Shown: piece by piece, positions 34,655 through 42,007 of the stretch
Layout: each line of letters starts with the position of its first letter
Position numbering within the stretch: the stretch's first letter is position 1
Assembly (NCBI GenBank): GCA_012735245.1
Contig: JAAYHU010000165.1
Span: 1-57,871, forward strand
Length of the DNA: 57,871 bases
From: Tissierellia bacterium
Lineage (GTDB): Bacteria; Bacillota; Clostridia; Tissierellales; Tissierellaceae
Reading direction: 5' to 3'
Made by a program: the position numbers and the translations under genes
The notes under the pieces: model-generated
Database searches by the model: none
What the model saw: only the letters and a program-made list of their open reading frames with translations
Told to the model about the DNA's origin: nothing

Positions 34655-35200
34655 ATGATAAAAGAAGTAATTGTAGTAGAAGGAAAAGACGATATTACAG
34701 CAGTAAAAGCAGCTGTAGATGCAGAAGTAATAGCCACAGGAGGCTTTGCATATAAAAAAGACTTTATAAGAACCCTGCAGAAAATAGCAGAAAAAAGGGG
34801 GATTATCATCCTTACAGACCCAGATTATGCAGGGGAGCAGATAAGAAAAGACCTATCAAAACATATAAGGAACTGCAAGCATGCATTTTTGCCCCAAGGG
34901 AAAGCCCTAAAGAAGGGAGACATAGGAGTAGAAAATGCAACAAAGGAAGACATAATAGAAGCAATCCAAAAGGCAAGGCCTAGTAGAATAGAGAAGAAGG
35001 AAGAATTTACCAAGGAAGACTTGATAAAGCACGGCCTATCAGGAGGACCTAATTCTAGTGAAAAAAGGGAAAAATTAGCTTATATTTTAGGTATAGGATA
35101 TTGTAATTCTAAACAACTCCTAAACAGGCTAAATAATTTCGGCATAACGAAAGAAGAATTTTACCAAGCCCTAGAAAGGATAGAGGAAGATGGAAAATAA
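34655..35200 (+). CDS. rnmV: Ribonuclease M5
   Basis: 181 residues. Toprim domain at the N-terminus (VVEGKDDITAVKAA with catalytic Glu, and ILTDPDYAGEQIRK with the DxD-type acidic pair), followed by the DUF4093-like C-terminal region. Matures 5S rRNA in Firmicutes with help of L18. Start ATG 34655 behind GTGAGG. Its 3' end overlaps rsmA by 11 bases. Confidence 0.96.
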   Translation: MIKEVIVVEGKDDITAVKAAVDAEVIATGGFAYKKDFIRTLQKIAEKRGIIILTDPDYAGEQIRKDLSKHIRNCKHAFLPQGKALKKGDIGVENATKEDIIEAIQKARPSRIEKKEEFTKEDLIKHGLSGGPNSSEKREKLAYILGIGYCNSKQLLNRLNNFGITKEEFYQALERIEEDGK

Positions 35201-36056
35201 AAGACTTTATTCTCCTAAGTATGTTAAAGAAATCTTATCTAGATATGGATTTGAATTTTCCAAAAGCCTGGGACAAAACTTCCTAATAGATGGAAATATA
35301 GTTAGAAAAATAGTAGAAAAGGCAAACGTTACTAAAGAGGACTACGTCTTAGAAATAGGTCCCGGCATAGGCACCTTAACAGAAGAATTGGCCCTTAATG
35401 CAAAGAAGGTTGTAGCTATAGAATTGGACAAAGACCTCCTGCCCATTTTAGATGAAACCTTGGGAAAATATGAAAATATAGAAATAATTCATGGGGATGT
35501 ACTAAAGGTAGATTTAGAAAAGATTATAGAAGAAAAACTAGACAATAAGCCGGTTAAAGTAGTAGCAAACCTCCCCTACTATGTAACTACTCCAATAATC
35601 ACCAAACTATTGGAAAGCAACTTAAACCTAGACTCCATCATAGTAATGGTTCAAAAGGAAGTGGCAGAAAGGATGGAGGCAAAACCAGGTGGAAAAGACT
35701 ACGGGTCCCTATCGGTCTTTGTCAACTTTTTCAGCATACCTGAAATAATCATTAAAGTCCCTAAGACTGTATTTATGCCCCAGCCTAAAATAGATTCTGC
35801 AGTAATCAAATTAAATATAAAAAAAGATTTACCTGATATTGATAAGGATAAGTTTTTCAAGATAGTAAAGGCAGCCTTCTCCAAAAGGAGGAAAACCCTG
35901 CTAAATGCCCTGTCAACCTATGGATTTAATATAGATAAGGAAACCATAAAAGAGACCCTAGAAAAGCTAAATATCAAACCAGAAATCAGAGCAGAAAATT
36001 TATCAGTAGAAGATTTTATAAAGATAAGTAAATCTTTACCCCCATTAGACATATAA
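35190..36056 (+). CDS. rsmA: 16S rRNA dimethyladenosine transferase KsgA
   Basis: 288 residues. SAM motif I EIGPGIGTLTEELA preceded by KSLGQNFLIDGNI, and the catalytic NLPYYVTTP (NxPY-type). Dimethylates A1518 and A1519 of 16S rRNA in late 30S assembly. Start ATG 35190 lies inside the end of rnmV, with AGAGGAAG as ribosome site. Confidence 0.97.
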   Translation: MENKRLYSPKYVKEILSRYGFEFSKSLGQNFLIDGNIVRKIVEKANVTKEDYVLEIGPGIGTLTEELALNAKKVVAIELDKDLLPILDETLGKYENIEIIHGDVLKVDLEKIIEEKLDNKPVKVVANLPYYVTTPIITKLLESNLNLDSIIVMVQKEVAERMEAKPGGKDYGSLSVFVNFFSIPEIIIKVPKTVFMPQPKIDSAVIKLNIKKDLPDIDKDKFFKIVKAAFSKRRKTLLNALSTYGFNIDKETIKETLEKLNIKPEIRAENLSVEDFIKISKSLPPLDI

Positions 36057-36087
36057 TTAAATAAAGTGTAGAAAAGGGGGTAAAATT

Positions 36088-37386
36088 ATGTCATCATCCT
36101 TATCATATAGTAGGAAGTTTATCATATTAAAAAAAGAGTTGGCAACGGTAAAAAGAGGCAATATAAAGGGACATTGCAAAATTGAAAGAAAAGGACCTAA
36201 GGTTATGCTTACAGTAAATGTTGAAAATGGAGATATAGAGAGTATTTACAATGTAGCCTTGTTTTCAGACAAAAAAGAAACTCCAATTATAACCTTGGGA
36301 AAACTATTTACAGATGAAATGGGAAAGGGAAAAGAGGAATACACCCTTACAGAAAGGGACTTAGGAGCTAGTGAATATAGGACAAAGGGTATATTAATAA
36401 TGACAGATAAAGATATACTAATGGGAGGCTATATAGAAAGGGAAGACGGCTCAATTGAGAGATACATAGATGACTTAGCCCTAGAACCTGAAACAGTAAA
36501 GGAAGAAAGTCCAGTAGAAGTAGAAGAAGCACAAATCCCTGAGGAAGAACCATATGTCGAAGAGTTACAGCCAGTAGAAGCAATTCCTCCAGAAGAAGTT
36601 GTCTTTGAAGAAGAATACAGGCTGGCAGAAGAGGTAGCTTTTGTAGAAGATACCGGCCCAGTAGAGGAAGCAGGCCCTGTGGAGGAAATTCCTCCTGCAG
36701 AAGACCTAAGTCCTATAGAAGAAGAACCCCCCATAGAAATATCATCTGCAGAGGAAGTTTATGAAGAAGAAATTCTCGTAGAAGAAGATAAGCTAGAAGA
36801 TGAAATTACTATAGATGAAACTGGCCCAGAAGAGGAAATAGTTGATGAACAAGTGGTAGCAGAGGAATTCATGTATGATTTTGACGATGATTCCATGGAG
36901 CCTGACTATAAAACCCTGGATTATATAAAGAGATTAAACCAGAAAAACCAAACCATAAACTATGTACTAAGCATTTTAAGGTTTTTCCCCTATGCTGAAC
37001 CCTTTAAATATAATCTAAAGGGATATAACTGGTGGCTAGTAGATTTGGATTCAGCAAATGAGTATAAAGCCTTTCTTCCATATTTTGCCCATGTGGTTGG
37101 AGGCAACAACAAGGAATACTATGACAGCCCAATTACTACCTGTGCCCAATTGATGAACAAGTACCAGCACTACCTCTTTGGACTGTATAATGAAGGAGAA
37201 GAAGTAAAATATTTCCTCTACGGTATTCCCGGCACCTTCACCATAGATGAACATCCATACAGGGGAGCAAATGGATTTAACACTTGGTATGAGGGAGTGA
37301 AAGCTCCTGGATACTGGATCATATATATTGATCCTATGACAGGAAAGGCAGTAGAATTGCCAAACCCAATGATACCTATAAGATAA
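36088..37386 (+). CDS. Uncharacterised acidic two-domain protein
   Basis: 432 residues, family not recognised with confidence. N-terminal domain (1-130) is beta-rich (YSRKFIILKKELATVKRGNIKGHCKIERKG, ...ITLGKLF). The middle (about 135-270) is a Glu/Pro/Val-rich linker with repeated PVEE/PPEE/EEI units, strongly acidic. The C-terminal domain (about 290-432) has many aromatics (YNWWLVDLD, WYEGVKAPGYWIIYIDPMTGK). No signal peptide or membrane helix. Similar three-part proteins are seen in spore formers, so a spore-related role is possible but unproven. Follows rsmA by 31 bases with AAAGGGGG. Confidence 0.82.
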   Translation: MSSSLSYSRKFIILKKELATVKRGNIKGHCKIERKGPKVMLTVNVENGDIESIYNVALFSDKKETPIITLGKLFTDEMGKGKEEYTLTERDLGASEYRTKGILIMTDKDILMGGYIEREDGSIERYIDDLALEPETVKEESPVEVEEAQIPEEEPYVEELQPVEAIPPEEVVFEEEYRLAEEVAFVEDTGPVEEAGPVEEIPPAEDLSPIEEEPPIEISSAEEVYEEEILVEEDKLEDEITIDETGPEEEIVDEQVVAEEFMYDFDDDSMEPDYKTLDYIKRLNQKNQTINYVLSILRFFPYAEPFKYNLKGYNWWLVDLDSANEYKAFLPYFAHVVGGNNKEYYDSPITTCAQLMNKYQHYLFGLYNEGEEVKYFLYGIPGTFTIDEHPYRGANGFNTWYEGVKAPGYWIIYIDPMTGKAVELPNPMIPIR

Positions 37387-37399
37387 AAGGAGAATAGAG

Positions 37400-37768
37400 A
37401 TGATTGAGAAAACAAGAGATAAACTTTTGTGTCAAAGCCATGAAATCAATGAAGACTTGCTTAGGGAAATGAAAAGCAAATTAGATAACGAAGAAGAAAT
37501 ACAGGCCTTAGCTAATATCTTTAAAGCCCTTTCAGATCCTACAAGGCTAAAAATAATTTATGCACTGTCAAAATCTAGCTTTTGCGTATGCGATATAGCG
37601 GAGCTGCTGGACATGAGCCAGTCTGCCATATCCCATCAACTTAGAATTTTAAGGGATTTAAAACTAGTTAAATATAAAAGGGAAGGAAAACTTGTCATCT
37701 ATTCCCTAGATGATGACCACGTATTGAAACTATTTGAACAGGGTTTAGACCATGTAAGGCATACTTAG
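37400..37768 (+). CDS. ArsR/SmtB-type metal-responsive repressor
   Basis: 122 residues, winged helix-turn-helix (SDPTRLKIIYALSKSSFCVCDIAELLDMSQSAISHQLRILR). Two possible metal sites: a CadC-like alpha-3N site (Cys near residue 12 with the CVC of helix 3) and an SmtB-like alpha-5 site (DDDH near residue 106 with HVRH at the C-terminus). No metal efflux pump gene is adjacent, so its target is unclear. Starts 13 bases after the preceding gene. A GGTGTAC / GTACACC dyad (37768-37787) follows the stop codon and may be a weak terminator or operator. Confidence 0.9.
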   Translation: MIEKTRDKLLCQSHEINEDLLREMKSKLDNEEEIQALANIFKALSDPTRLKIIYALSKSSFCVCDIAELLDMSQSAISHQLRILRDLKLVKYKREGKLVIYSLDDDHVLKLFEQGLDHVRHT

Positions 37769-37851
37769 GTGTACTACGGGGTACACCTTGTAAATTTTAA
37801 AAATTTGTGATTAAATAAAAAAACTGTGGGTAATATATGACTATAAAATTA

Positions 37852-37880
37852 TTGACAGCCATACCCCGGCGGGGTATAAT
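37852..37880 (+). promoter_or_regulatory. Promoter with CsoR/CstR-like operator (glutaredoxin gene)
   Basis: TTGACA (37852-37857), exact 17-base spacer and TATAAT (37875-37880). The spacer is filled by a GC-rich perfect dyad ATACCCC-GGC-GGGGTAT (37861-37877), the form bound by CsoR-family (copper) and CstR-type (persulfide) repressors in other Firmicutes. Binding there would block RNA polymerase. A matching 17-bp dyad precedes the selenoprotein gene at 41321. No repressor of this family is encoded in the window. Confidence 0.78.
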
Positions 37881-37909
37881 AATACTGACAAAATTAAAGG
37901 AGGTTTACA

Positions 37910-38140
37910 ATGGCAGACGTAACTATTTACACAAGCAATACTTGTCCATACTGCATTTCCGCCAAAAACTATCTAGAAGAAAAGGGTATAGAATACACAG
38001 AAAAGAATGTCCAAACAGATAGGGAAGCAAGGAAAGAGTTAATGGACATGGGACATATGGGAGTTCCCGTTTTAATCATAAACGGTGAAGAAGTAGTTGG
38101 ATTTGACAAGGAAAGAATCGACAGCCTATTGGCAAAATAA
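37910..38140 (+). CDS. Glutaredoxin-like thiol protein (NrdH/YruB type)
   Basis: 76 residues, complete thioredoxin-fold glutaredoxin: active site CPYC (TSNTCPYCISAK), MGVPVL cis-Pro loop and NGEEVVGFD. Expected to reduce disulfides or carry persulfide. Start ATG 37910 with AAAGGAGG. It is a single-gene unit with its own operator-bearing promoter and a strong terminator. Confidence 0.94.
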   Translation: MADVTIYTSNTCPYCISAKNYLEEKGIEYTEKNVQTDREARKELMDMGHMGVPVLIINGEEVVGFDKERIDSLLAK

Positions 38141-38202
38141 AGAAAGTTTAAATTAATTAAATGTTAAATGAATACCTAAATTAAAATAATAATGAAAGAT
38201 TT

Positions 38203-38249
38203 ATGAAGAGGCATATTATTCATGTATAATATGTCTCTTCATTTTTTTC
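38203..38249 (+). terminator. Rho-independent terminator of glutaredoxin gene
   Basis: Long stem ATGAAGAG.CATATTA / TAATATG.CTCTTCAT followed by seven T. Confidence 0.92.
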
Positions 38250-38459
38250 TAGCCAGTAATTATAAGTTATATTTATAACAAAGATATAGGTATAGATATT
38301 TACAATTGGAAAAAGCCCCATTGAAGTGATACAACATTTTTCGGTGCAAAAAGGATATGAATTAAGTTTACCCTACAGGAAAGTTAGCTTTCAGCTTAGT
38401 AAAAGCAGGCTATATGCTCCTTATCCAAAAAACCATGATATGAATAGAAAGGAGAGTTA
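38250..38459 (+). other. Unassigned leader before the truncated transporter gene
   Basis: With the terminator this makes a 320-base gap without a gene. It is AT-rich at first; 38310-38440 is more balanced and contains short dyads (AGCA..TGCT at 38404-38418, AAGGATA..TTATCC at 38350/38421). I could not match it to a known riboswitch class. It ends in the ribosome site AAAGGAG of the next gene. Confidence 0.35.
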
Positions 38460-38786
38460 ATGATGAAGAGAATTTTGTCACTTCTTTTAGCAGCTGTGCT
38501 TATTATAGGTACACTTGTAGGATGCTCAAGTAAAGGAACATCAAATGACACTGATAATGTAAAAGTCAGTAGTGAAAATACAGAAAATGAAACAGGAAAA
38601 TCCAATAAAGAAGTTCCCAAATTTAGAATAGGATGGAATAATGAACTACATACTGGAAATATGCATTTAGCTTTTGAAAAACCAGAGTTATTTGAAAATA
38701 ATGATGTTTATCTAAGACCGATTTCTAATCAGCATTTAGAACTAGTAAAGAAAGGTGAAGTAATAGCTATTTTTGAGGTTGATTAA
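38460..38786 (+). pseudogene. Truncated sulfonate/nitrate-type solute-binding lipoprotein
   Basis: 108 codons: signal peptide with lipobox LVGCS, then the start of an SsuA/TauA-like binding protein (KFRIGWNNELHTGNMHLAFEK...). Proteins of this type usually have over 300 residues; this one stops after ...KKGEVIAIFEVD, directly before the permease gene. The rest of the domain is not present in another frame, so the loss is a deletion rather than a frameshift. The remaining piece cannot form a two-lobed substrate-binding fold. It may still be translated. Confidence 0.75.
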
Positions 38787-38787
38787 T

Positions 38788-39636
38788 ATGTTGGAAAACA
38801 AAGTAAAAAGGGTGATTTCTTTCCTATCACCAACCATTATTCCTATTTTATTTATAATCTTTTGGGACCTAGCTGCAAGAAAGATTGGCAACAATGCTAT
38901 CCTTCCCCAAGTAACAGCTGTTGCCAAGCATTTTATAAATATTAATGACAATATAATAGGCATAGGTACTATTCCAAAGAATATCCTATACAGTTTAGTA
39001 AGGGTTTTTATTGGGTATGTTTTGGCAATCATAGTTGGACTGCCCTTGGGACTGCTAATGGGGTATTCTAGAAGGGTAAAAGGGGCCTTAAATCTCTTTA
39101 TAAGCCTATTTCAACCAGTACCAGCAATAGCATGGAGACCGCTAGTCTTAGGTTGGTTTGGGGTAATGAGTGTAGCCACCATATTTAACTTAGACTATGG
39201 GCCAACTTATGCAATTATGGACAATTTTAAACTATCGATGATTTTTTTGATTTTTTTAAGTGCATTTTTCCCAATTTGGGGAAATACAATGTTTGGAGTT
39301 TCCAATGTACAAGAAGTCTTAGTGGAAAGTGCCTTAGTCTTAGGTGCATCAAAAAAAGATATATTTTTCCACGTATTGTTACCTGGTGCAGGACCCAACA
39401 TTATGAATGGGCTAAAATCTGGATTAACAGCTGCTTGGTCCTGCTTAGTAGCTGCAGAAATGCTTCCAGGAAGTATGAGCGGCCTTGGCTACTTGATATC
39501 CCATGCCTATGAACTTGCCAGAATGGATGTAATCGTGGCAGGAATAATATGTATTGGGGTAATTGGAGCCCTATTTGACGGAATATACAGTCGCATATCT
39601 AACAAGTACTTTTCATGGCAAAGGCTAGTAAGGTGA
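38788..39636 (+). CDS. ABC permease, sulfonate/nitrate/taurine type
   Basis: 282 residues, about six helices, with the EAA loop that docks the ATPase (ESALVLGASKKDIFFHVLLPG). Pro/Trp-rich segment FQPVPAIAWRPLVLGWFG is typical of SsuC/TauC relatives. Substrate unknown. ATG 38788 is one base after the stop of the truncated binding protein, with TTGAGGTTG as ribosome site. The frame is intact, unlike its binding-protein gene. Confidence 0.9.
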   Translation: MLENKVKRVISFLSPTIIPILFIIFWDLAARKIGNNAILPQVTAVAKHFININDNIIGIGTIPKNILYSLVRVFIGYVLAIIVGLPLGLLMGYSRRVKGALNLFISLFQPVPAIAWRPLVLGWFGVMSVATIFNLDYGPTYAIMDNFKLSMIFLIFLSAFFPIWGNTMFGVSNVQEVLVESALVLGASKKDIFFHVLLPGAGPNIMNGLKSGLTAAWSCLVAAEMLPGSMSGLGYLISHAYELARMDVIVAGIICIGVIGALFDGIYSRISNKYFSWQRLVR

Positions 39637-39642
39637 TATAAA

Positions 39643-40410
39643 ATGGATAATATAGTTTTTAAGCTTAATAATATTGGAAAAGTTTATAATGAAAATGAAA
39701 AAAATGAACTAGTAGTAATAAAAAATCTCAACTTAGAGATTAAGGAAAATGAATTTCTTTGTATAGTAGGACCTTCGGGATGTGGAAAGTCTACCTTGCT
39801 AAGAATTTTAGCAGGTTTAGAACTACCAACTGAAGGAGAAATCTATTATAGAGGTAAAGAATTAAAAAAACCGACCAAAGATATTGGCATGGTATTTCAA
39901 AACTATTCTCTTATGCCTTGGTTGACCGTTGAAGAAAATATTGCCTTAGGTTTAAAGTTTCAAAATGCTCCCAAGAAAAAACAGAAGGAAATAGTTGATG
40001 AACACTTAGAGATGATTGGCTTAACCAAATTTAGGAATTCAAAACCCTATGAGCTTTCTGGAGGTATGCAGCAGAGGGTTGCAATTGCACGGTCCCTTGC
40101 AAACAATCCAGACGTATTGTTAATGGACGAGCCCTTTGGTGCCCTAGATGCTTATACTAGGATACAGCTACAAAAAGAATTGCTAAGAATCTGGGAAAAA
40201 CATAAAAAAACAATTGTATTTATAACCCATAGTGTTGATGAGGCAGTATACTTAGCAGACAGGATAATCTTGATGAGCAAAAATAAAGGTGCTATTGAAG
40301 TGGATATCCAAGTGGATATTCCAAGGATAAGAGATAGGGCAAATCCAAGGTATGCCGAATTAAATCAACAGTTATTAGATGCCTTAGAGGAATTAAACAA
40401 AGATGAATAA
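39643..40410 (+). CDS. ABC ATPase, sulfonate/nitrate/taurine type
   Basis: 255 residues. Walker A GPSGCGKST, Q-loop FQNYSLMPW, signature LSGGMQQRV, Walker B LLMDEPFGALD and H-loop FITHSVDEAV, all as in SsuB/TauB. It begins 6 bases after the permease and looks fully functional. Ends before a large bidirectional terminator. Confidence 0.93.
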   Translation: MDNIVFKLNNIGKVYNENEKNELVVIKNLNLEIKENEFLCIVGPSGCGKSTLLRILAGLELPTEGEIYYRGKELKKPTKDIGMVFQNYSLMPWLTVEENIALGLKFQNAPKKKQKEIVDEHLEMIGLTKFRNSKPYELSGGMQQRVAIARSLANNPDVLLMDEPFGALDAYTRIQLQKELLRIWEKHKKTIVFITHSVDEAVYLADRIILMSKNKGAIEVDIQVDIPRIRDRANPRYAELNQQLLDALEELNKDE

Positions 40411-40435
40411 ACTTAAGCTTAACTTAAATATATCT

Positions 40436-40500
40436 AAGGGCAAATGCAAGAAAAGGCTACTGGCACACTGCCAATAGCCTTCTTGTTTATTTGCCCTTTT
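40436..40500. terminator. Large two-tier bidirectional terminator
   Basis: Outer arms AAGGGCAAAT / ATTTGCCCTT (40436-40445, 40489-40498) enclose an inner stem AAGGCTACTGGCA / TGCCAATAGCCTT (40453-40465, 40469-40481) with a CAC loop. It separates the ABC operon from the convergent DUF1858 gene. Confidence 0.88.
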
Positions 40501-40684
40501 ATGAGTTTAAAGCTTCCATCAATTTATCTAAATCTATACCATGAACCATGGCAGCTTCTTCTAAACTTTCCATTTGGCTAGCTGGACAACCAACACAACC
40601 CATACCAAATCTCATCAGGGTTTCTATTGCTTCTGGTTTCTTTCTAATAATCTCACCAATTAACATGTCCTTTGTGATTTCCAT
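40499..40684 (-). CDS. DUF1858 protein with CxxC motif
   Basis: 61 residues. DUF1858 fold ([30 protein letters not shown]) similar to the N-terminus of ScdA/RIC-type proteins; the two Cys in CVGC could bind a metal, Fe-S cluster or form a disulfide. Often found near Fe-S or redox genes in anaerobes, though a specific role is not known. Start ATG 40684 with AAGGAGGG. Confidence 0.9.
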   Translation of the reverse strand: MEITKDMLIGEIIRKKPEAIETLMRFGMGCVGCPASQMESLEEAAMVHGIDLDKLMEALNS

Positions 40685-40843
40685 AATCTACCCTCCTTAA
40701 GTCATAATCCTTACTAATATAGTAGCATATCTTTTGCTAGCTTTCTAGTAAAAATATTTATTACCCTAAAATATAAAAAATATTTAATAATTTATTGAAT
40801 AAAAATACATAACTTGGAGACTACTATATCAGGAGGTGAAAAA

Positions 40844-41227
40844 ATGGATAATAATGAAAGAAATAGAGAGCAAAATACTAATAGGGAAAATGATTTTAGT
40901 ATTGGTGAAATGCTCATTCGAGTATTGGTCACAGCTATAGTAGTAGCCATTGCAGCATATTTTACTCCGGGATTTACCATAGACGGTCTCTGGAGTTTGT
41001 TGATTTCAGCAGTAGTAATAGGAATTCTAGATCACTTAGTACAAAGATTTACTGGCGTAAATGCCTCTCCCTTTGGAAGAGGGATAACAGGCTTTCTAGT
41101 AGCTGCAATTATCCTTTATGTGACAAAATTTATAGTACCCGGTTTCAATATATCAGTATGGGGAGCAATAATAGGAGCATTAGTAATAGGTGTAGTAGAC
41201 GCCATTATACCAGGAAGGGCAATGTAA
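40844..41227 (+). CDS. Phage holin IV superfamily-like membrane protein (YvlD type)
   Basis: 127 residues: polar Asn/Glu/Arg-rich N-terminus (about 25 residues), then four helices with Gly-rich repeats (TPGFTIDGLWSLLISAVVIG and VPGFNISVWGAIIGALVIG look like internal duplicates). This is the chromosomal Phage_holin_4_2/YvlD group, not a sign of prophage. ATG 40844 is set by AGGAGGTG; an ATG 30 bases earlier lacks a site. Function unknown. Confidence 0.85.
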   Translation: MDNNERNREQNTNRENDFSIGEMLIRVLVTAIVVAIAAYFTPGFTIDGLWSLLISAVVIGILDHLVQRFTGVNASPFGRGITGFLVAAIILYVTKFIVPGFNISVWGAIIGALVIGVVDAIIPGRAM

Positions 41228-41250
41228 AATCAAGGCATAATAACTATAAA

Positions 41251-41290
41251 AAACCGAGGTTCCCAATTAGAGGAATCTCGGTTTAATTTA
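41251..41290 (+). terminator. Hairpin terminator with weak T tract
   Basis: 13-bp stem AAACCGAGGTTCC / GGAATCTCGGTTT (one G-T pair) followed by AATTTAT. Confidence 0.7.
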
Positions 41291-41320
41291 TAAAATAAAT
41301 ATTAAACATATGATTAAGAC

Positions 41321-41337
41321 ATACCACCCATGGGTAT
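41321..41337 (+). promoter_or_regulatory. CsoR/CstR-like operator before the selenoprotein gene
   Basis: ATACCACCCATGGGTAT, 17 bp, with the same half-sites and length as the glutaredoxin operator (ATACC...GGTAT). A -35-like TTAAGA (41314-41319) and -10-like TATATG/TATGTA flank or overlap its right end, so it again lies in a promoter spacer. The start codon is 39 bases downstream. Confidence 0.6.
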
Positions 41338-41375
41338 ATGTAATCTTAACAACAATAAATTTGGGAGGAATGACA

Positions 41376-41675
41376 ATGGTTATAGATTTGACAAAAAGAG
41401 CTTCAGAGGAATTGAAAAAAATACTAGAGTCTAAAAAAATTAATAAACCTTTAAGGATTTATATCGCAGGCTATGGTTGAGGTGGTCCAACTTTTGGCAT
41501 AGCTCTGGATGAGCATAAAGAAGGAGATATTGAAACTAAGGTGGATGGTTTCATATTCCTAACAGATGAAATGTTACAAGAAAACTTCCAAAAATTTACC
41601 ATCGATTACAATGATAGCTGGATAAGAAAAGGCTTCACCGTAATTCCAGACGGGTATAACTATGGAAATTGTTAA
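41376..41675 (+). CDS. HesB/IscA-like selenoprotein with in-frame UGA (Sec35)
   Basis: The reading frame runs from ATG 41376 (GGGAGGA upstream) to TAA 41673-41675, interrupted only by TGA at 41478-41480. Read as selenocysteine it gives a 99-residue protein with IAGYGUGGPTFGIALDE in the position of the first conserved Cys of HesB/IscA A-type Fe-S proteins, and a final NYGNC. Coding quality is equal on both sides of the TGA, and a bacterial SECIS-like hairpin follows. HesB-like selenoproteins with this GUGGP motif are known in anaerobes. Standard gene callers will miss it. Function likely in Fe-S or redox chemistry. Confidence 0.9.
41485..41510 (+). other. Putative bacterial SECIS element
   Basis: GTCCA (41485-41489) pairs with TGGAT (41506-41510), leaving a 16-base loop with GG at 41496-41497, about 16 bases after the UGA. 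This matches the position expected for SelB recognition of bSECIS hairpins. The short stem makes the fold tentative. Confidence 0.5.
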
Positions 41676-41704
41676 AAAAAGATAGGGTATCCTATCTTTT
41701 TTCT
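41676..41704 (+). terminator. Rho-independent terminator of the selenoprotein gene
   Basis: Stem AAAGATAGG / CCTATCTTT with a short loop and T run. Confidence 0.88.
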
Positions 41705-41763
41705 TTTAGCACTTTATCATATGTGTTATAATAAAAAGGCAGTGAACAGTATACTAATAATGC

Positions 41764-41870
41764 AAATTGACAGTTGACAATTGAGAATTATTTTAGTCAA
41801 ACTTTCGGGTCTTTTTACCCTAGTTCTATACTTTTATAATTGTCCATTGTCAATTGTGCATTCTAAATTG
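41764..41870 (-). repeat. Dispersed intergenic repeat, copy 2 (family 1)
   Basis: Reverse-oriented copy of the element at 16339. The core 41789-41838 is complementary to 16361-16410, differing at about six positions, and is bounded by GACAGTTGACAATTG and ATTGTCCATTGTCAATTG. It lies just before the mgtE leader. Confidence 0.75.
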
Positions 41871-41889
41871 TTTGAAAGGAAGGGTAGGT

Positions 41890-41991
41890 GATGAAAATGG
41901 ATTCTGGGCCTTTGCCTGATTTGTGCTTAATAACTCAAATAAAAGTAGTAAAAATTAAAACAGAACCATTTTCATCTCCGAAAATGGTTCT
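41890..41991 (+). promoter_or_regulatory. Candidate switchable RNA leader of mgtE
   Basis: Three segments compete: A (41890-41905, GATGAAAATGGATTCT), B (41962-41976, AGAACCATTTTCATC) and C (41981-41991, AAAATGGTTCT). A pairs with B over 15 bp with a single bulge; B pairs with C over 11 perfect bp. Only one pairing can form. A holds the start codon of an upstream ORF; C ends 2 bases before the TAGGGGAGGGAG stop/ribosome-site region of mgtE. The layout is that of an attenuator. I see no match to the M-box Mg2+ riboswitch. Confidence 0.6.
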
Positions 41992-41995
41992 CTAG
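41891..41995 (+). CDS. 34-codon upstream ORF (putative leader peptide) of mgtE
   Basis: ATG 41891 with GAAAGGAAGGG about 6 bases upstream, 34 codons, TAG at 41993-41995. The early part encodes MKMDSGPLPD, acidic and proline-containing, and a later part EPFSSP. The stop lies 12 bases before the mgtE start and overlaps its AGGGGAGGGAG ribosome site, so ending ribosomes could reinitiate. Enterobacterial Mg2+ transporter leaders such as MgtL also use acid/proline codons to sense Mg2+ through ribosome instability. Real translation is unproven. Confidence 0.5.
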   Translation: MKMDSGPLPDLCLITQIKVVKIKTEPFSSPKMVL

Positions 41996-42007
41996 GGGAG
42001 GGAGAAC

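Noticed and set aside
38250-38459. Guanidine-I (ykkC) or TPP riboswitch before the sulfonate-type transporter
   Set aside because: Neither set of conserved core sequences can be found in this leader.
40844-41227. Phage holin-like protein as a sign of a prophage
   Set aside because: Belongs to the chromosomal YvlD-type group; no other phage gene, integrase or attachment site nearby.
41764-41870. CRISPR repeats suggested by recurring CAATTGTC modules
   Set aside because: Modules are scattered over the window, not in an array with regular spacers, and there are no cas genes.
41871-42007. M-box Mg2+ riboswitch before mgtE
   Set aside because: The conserved M-box blocks are not visible and the region is shorter than the class; the uORF and A/B/C pairing explain it better.
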